Below are positions 43,227-45,738 of a stretch of DNA of 45,738 nucleotides, piece after piece. Where the stretch lies: positions 1 through 45,738 of the forward strand of contig JACSRF010000270.1 of NCBI GenBank assembly GCA_014879875.1. The letters are read 5' to 3'. The stretch comes from Anaerolinea sp. GTDB lineage: Bacteria > Chloroflexota > Anaerolineae > Promineifilales > Promineifilaceae. Below the pieces are notes generated by a model that was given only the letters and a program-made list of their open reading frames with translations, was not told the origin of the DNA and did no database searches. The position numbers were made by a program, and so were the translations under genes. Numbering within the stretch: the stretch's first letter is position 1; every line of letters starts with the position of its first letter.

Positions 43227-45738
43227 ATGACCTGGCGTAAAGCCCCTTTGTTATTACTGTTCTTACTTGCCGTTTTGTTCTGGGTCTCCAGTATGCCATC
43301 ACAGGCAGCGGAGCCTGTTGGCCCTGGAGGCTATTTTGTGCGTATTCCGGCGGGGTCGGCGCTGACGGCCGCTCGCCTGAATTTGCAACCCTTGATTGCC
43401 CTGGACTACGGTTCGTTCCAATGGTTGGAATTGACAGCGGCCGATTATGCCAAATTGTCGGCCAGCAGCGCCGATTTTACCCTGGAAGCAGACGCCGGTA
43501 AGGTGCAGGTGGTGACGTACACCTTTGACCCGCTGTATGAAGGCGAACCCAAACTAGACGCCGCCATGCAAAACAACACCCAGGGCGAGGCGCTGCGCCT
43601 GGTGCAGTTTTTTGGCCCGACCAATGACGCCTGGTTGGCAGACCTGGATGCGGCCGGATTGACCCCGCTGCAATATTACCCGCACAACGCCTTCCTCACC
43701 TGGGGCACGGCGGCGCAGTTGGCGGCGCTGGAAAGCAGCCCGTTTGTGCGCTGGCAAGGCGTGGTACATCCGGCGTACAAGATTGACCCGGCGCTGACCG
43801 GCCGTTCTGGCCTGATCAGCAACGTGGATGTGATGTTCTATAATGACGGCCGTCTCGATGACACCCTGGACGCCATTGCCAACCTGGGCGGGAACGTGCT
43901 GCAGCATTACCCGTCACAGCCGGACAAGGCGTTTTACAACGCCGTTGTACAGCTCGACGCCGCTAAAGTGGCCGATGTCGCGCAAATTAACACCGTCCTT
44001 TGGATGGGCTACCTCAGCCCTGCCCCCATTTTAGACGATGAAATGTCCTCGCAAATTCAGGCGGGCAACCACCCCGGCGGCATTCCTGTCGTCGGCTACA
44101 ACGCCCATCTGAGCAACCTCGGTTTCAATGGCGCGGGCGTGATTTGGGCCGTCGTAGATACCGGCGTGGATTATGATCACCCGGACCTGGGGCCAAACAT
44201 TGCCGGCGGGTATGATTTCCCCGGTGCGTGCAGCTTCCCCGGCCAACCTGGCAGCGACTGCTCTGGCGGTGGACATGGGACGCACGTGGCCGGGATCATC
44301 GGCGGCACGGCTGCGGCCGGTTTCACCGATGCCAACGGCTTCCTCTATGGCCTGGGGGTTGCCCCTGGATACAGCATCTTTGCCATGAACTCATTGTCCG
44401 CGTCTGCCTGGCCGCCAACCGGTGGCTGGCAGGAACACAGCAAACGCGCGGTGCTGGGCGGCGCGATTGGCGGCAACAATTCCTGGACGACCGGCGAAGG
44501 CACCAATCACGGCTACCAGGCTTCGGAACGTACCCACGACATCATGGTGTTGGATGGCAACTTTGACACGACCAACGTGGCCGAACCCTTCATCGAGGTC
44601 TTTTCGGCCGGGAACTCTGGGCCAGGCAGCAATACGCTGACAGCCCCGAAGGAAGCCAAAAACCTGATCGTCACAGCCAGCAGCGTGAATTATCGCGCTG
44701 GCAACATCAACACCATCTCCAGCTTTAGCAGTCGTGGGCCGGCGGCAGACGGCCGTTGGGTTCCCACCATCGCCGCCCCCGGCGAGCAGATCGCTTCCAG
44801 CCGCAATGACTTGGGTGGTTCTTGCTCGACAGCTATCCCTGGCACGAATAACCTGTACGCTTTTTGCTCTGGCACGAGCATGGCTTCGCCCCACGCGGCG
44901 GGCGCGGTGGTGCTGGCGACCGAGTGGTGGCGCAGCTTTAATGGCGGCGCGAACCCCAGTGCGGCGATGGCCAAGGCGCTGTTGGTGAACACGGCCGTTG
45001 ACATGGGAACCCCCGACATCCCCAACATCAACGAAGGATGGGGGCGCGTCAATATCACCAACATCATCAGCCCCACCGCGATGGTCGTCTACAATGACGA
45101 AACCGTCATCTTCAGCAATACCGGCGAACAATATGTCCTGGCCGTTGGCGTGCCTGACCCCAGCCAGCCGTTGAAGATCACGGTGGCCTGGTCTGACGCC
45201 CCTGGCGCGGCCGGCGCCAATCCGGCGTTGGTCAACAACCTCAATTTGACGGTAGAAAATGGCGGCAACACCTACCTGGGTAACGTTTTCAGCGGTGGCT
45301 GGTCGGCGACTGGCGGCGCGGCTGATAATCGTAACAACATTGAAAATGTATATATTCAGAACCCAGGCGCCAATGCCATCATCACCATTGACGCCATCAA
45401 CATCAGCGGCGACGCCATTTTGTACAATGGCGACCCGACAGACCAGAGCTTTGCCCTGATTTGCTCCAACTGTGCGCTGTTCCCGGACTTCTCCCTGAGC
45501 GTGCAGCCAACGTCGTTAGACATCTGTACGCCCGCCGACGCCACCTATGCCGTTAACGTTGGCTCCATTTTGGGGTACAACGACCCCGTCACCCTGAGCG
45601 CCAGCGGCAACCCGGCAGGGACAACGGCCGTCTTCAGCGTCAACGGCCAACCCGCCCCCTACACCAGCGCCCTGACCATTGGCAATACGGGCGGTGCGAC
45701 AATGGGCAGCTACGCCATCAACGTCGTCGGCGTGGCCC
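43227..45738 (+). CDS. Exported S8 subtilisin-like protease, KP-43-like (partial)
   Basis: Open from ATG at 43227 (GGAGG 7 nt upstream) to the window edge; 837 codons seen, C-terminus missing. Signal peptide MTWRKAPLLLLFLLAVLFW to QAAEP; N-terminal prodomain-like region about 25-285; S8 catalytic domain with VVDTGVDYDHPDL (Asp), GGGHGTHVAGI (His), FSAGNSGPG (oxyanion Asn) and CSGTSMASPHAAGA (Ser). A jelly-roll P-domain-like barrel follows (KITVAWSDAPGAAGANPALVNNLNLTVE), as in KP-43 proteases, then Ig-like repeats. It differs from the other two subtilases in propeptide and lacks the PA domain in the visible part. It sits directly after the NB-ARC gene on the same strand. Confidence 0.93.
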   Translation, partial: MTWRKAPLLLLFLLAVLFWVSSMPSQAAEPVGPGGYFVRIPAGSALTAARLNLQPLIALDYGSFQWLELTAADYAKLSASSADFTLEADAGKVQVVTYTFDPLYEGEPKLDAAMQNNTQGEALRLVQFFGPTNDAWLADLDAAGLTPLQYYPHNAFLTWGTAAQLAALESSPFVRWQGVVHPAYKIDPALTGRSGLISNVDVMFYNDGRLDDTLDAIANLGGNVLQHYPSQPDKAFYNAVVQLDAAKVADVAQINTVLWMGYLSPAPILDDEMSSQIQAGNHPGGIPVVGYNAHLSNLGFNGAGVIWAVVDTGVDYDHPDLGPNIAGGYDFPGACSFPGQPGSDCSGGGHGTHVAGIIGGTAAAGFTDANGFLYGLGVAPGYSIFAMNSLSASAWPPTGGWQEHSKRAVLGGAIGGNNSWTTGEGTNHGYQASERTHDIMVLDGNFDTTNVAEPFIEVFSAGNSGPGSNTLTAPKEAKNLIVTASSVNYRAGNINTISSFSSRGPAADGRWVPTIAAPGEQIASSRNDLGGSCSTAIPGTNNLYAFCSGTSMASPHAAGAVVLATEWWRSFNGGANPSAAMAKALLVNTAVDMGTPDIPNINEGWGRVNITNIISPTAMVVYNDETVIFSNTGEQYVLAVGVPDPSQPLKITVAWSDAPGAAGANPALVNNLNLTVENGGNTYLGNVFSGGWSATGGAADNRNNIENVYIQNPGANAIITIDAINISGDAILYNGDPTDQSFALICSNCALFPDFSLSVQPTSLDICTPADATYAVNVGSILGYNDPVTLSASGNPAGTTAVFSVNGQPAPYTSALTIGNTGGATMGSYAINVVGVA

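Larger units (their letters stand above)
2274..45631. repeat. Dispersed octamer palindrome ACGGCCGT (about 69 copies)
   Basis: Hand count gives about 69 copies across the window, first at 2274-2281 and last at 45624-45631. Expectation is about 1.2 if G+C is near 58% (assumed, not measured). Copies lie in coding sequence in all three phases (T-A-V, N/D/Y-G-R and R-P) and in hairpins at 2270, 9204 and 36359. None is seen in 1-2166, and only one in the 6-kb second subtilase gene. Confidence 0.85.

Overview
The window looks like a chromosomal segment from a free-living, GC-rich Chloroflexota bacterium, probably of the Anaerolineae or a related class. That placement is inference. It rests on giant modular secreted subtilases, a short 'Y-L-P-F/V-I' tail on exported proteins, a two-anchor succinate dehydrogenase operon, a DUF2887-type protein and glycogen genes, not on a database match.

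Left third (1-15.4 kb, all minus strand): three very large exported proteins. The first runs off the left edge and carries a beta-propeller, a P-domain and DUF4397-like repeats. Two paralogous S8 proteases of about 2,000 residues follow. All three share a cysteine-bearing Ig/BACON-like scaffold. In the two proteases the scaffold is interrupted by interchangeable cargo domains. Near-identical hairpin terminators follow both proteases, and the 3' end of the second is frame-broken.

Middle (15.4-40.6 kb): mostly housekeeping genes. They are lactate permease, guanylate kinase, an FmdB-like zinc ribbon, thymidylate kinase, a SpoIIIAA/Ycf45-like ATPase with an R3H end, a GNAT-like protein, sdhCDAB, an exported glycosidase-like protein, tRNA-Arg(CCG), malQ and glgA (glycogen), an MFS transporter, a LysM/lamin-tail protein, a small beta protein, endonuclease IV coupled to an M19 dipeptidase, a DUF2887 protein, and two dipeptide/oligopeptide ABC permeases without their partners.

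Right end (38.7-45.7 kb): an exported protein built from HVxWxE repeats stands divergent to an HTH/NB-ARC/TPR (STAND) protein, which is followed by a third exported S8 protease that leaves the window.

Three DNA-level patterns cut across the genes. The palindrome ACGGCCGT occurs about 69 times by hand count where about one is expected by composition; it lies in all reading frames and inside terminators. Heptamer tandem repeats fill several intergenic gaps, including the sdhA-sdhB gap. Two genes have TGCTATACT promoters placed so close to the start codon that leaderless transcripts are likely.
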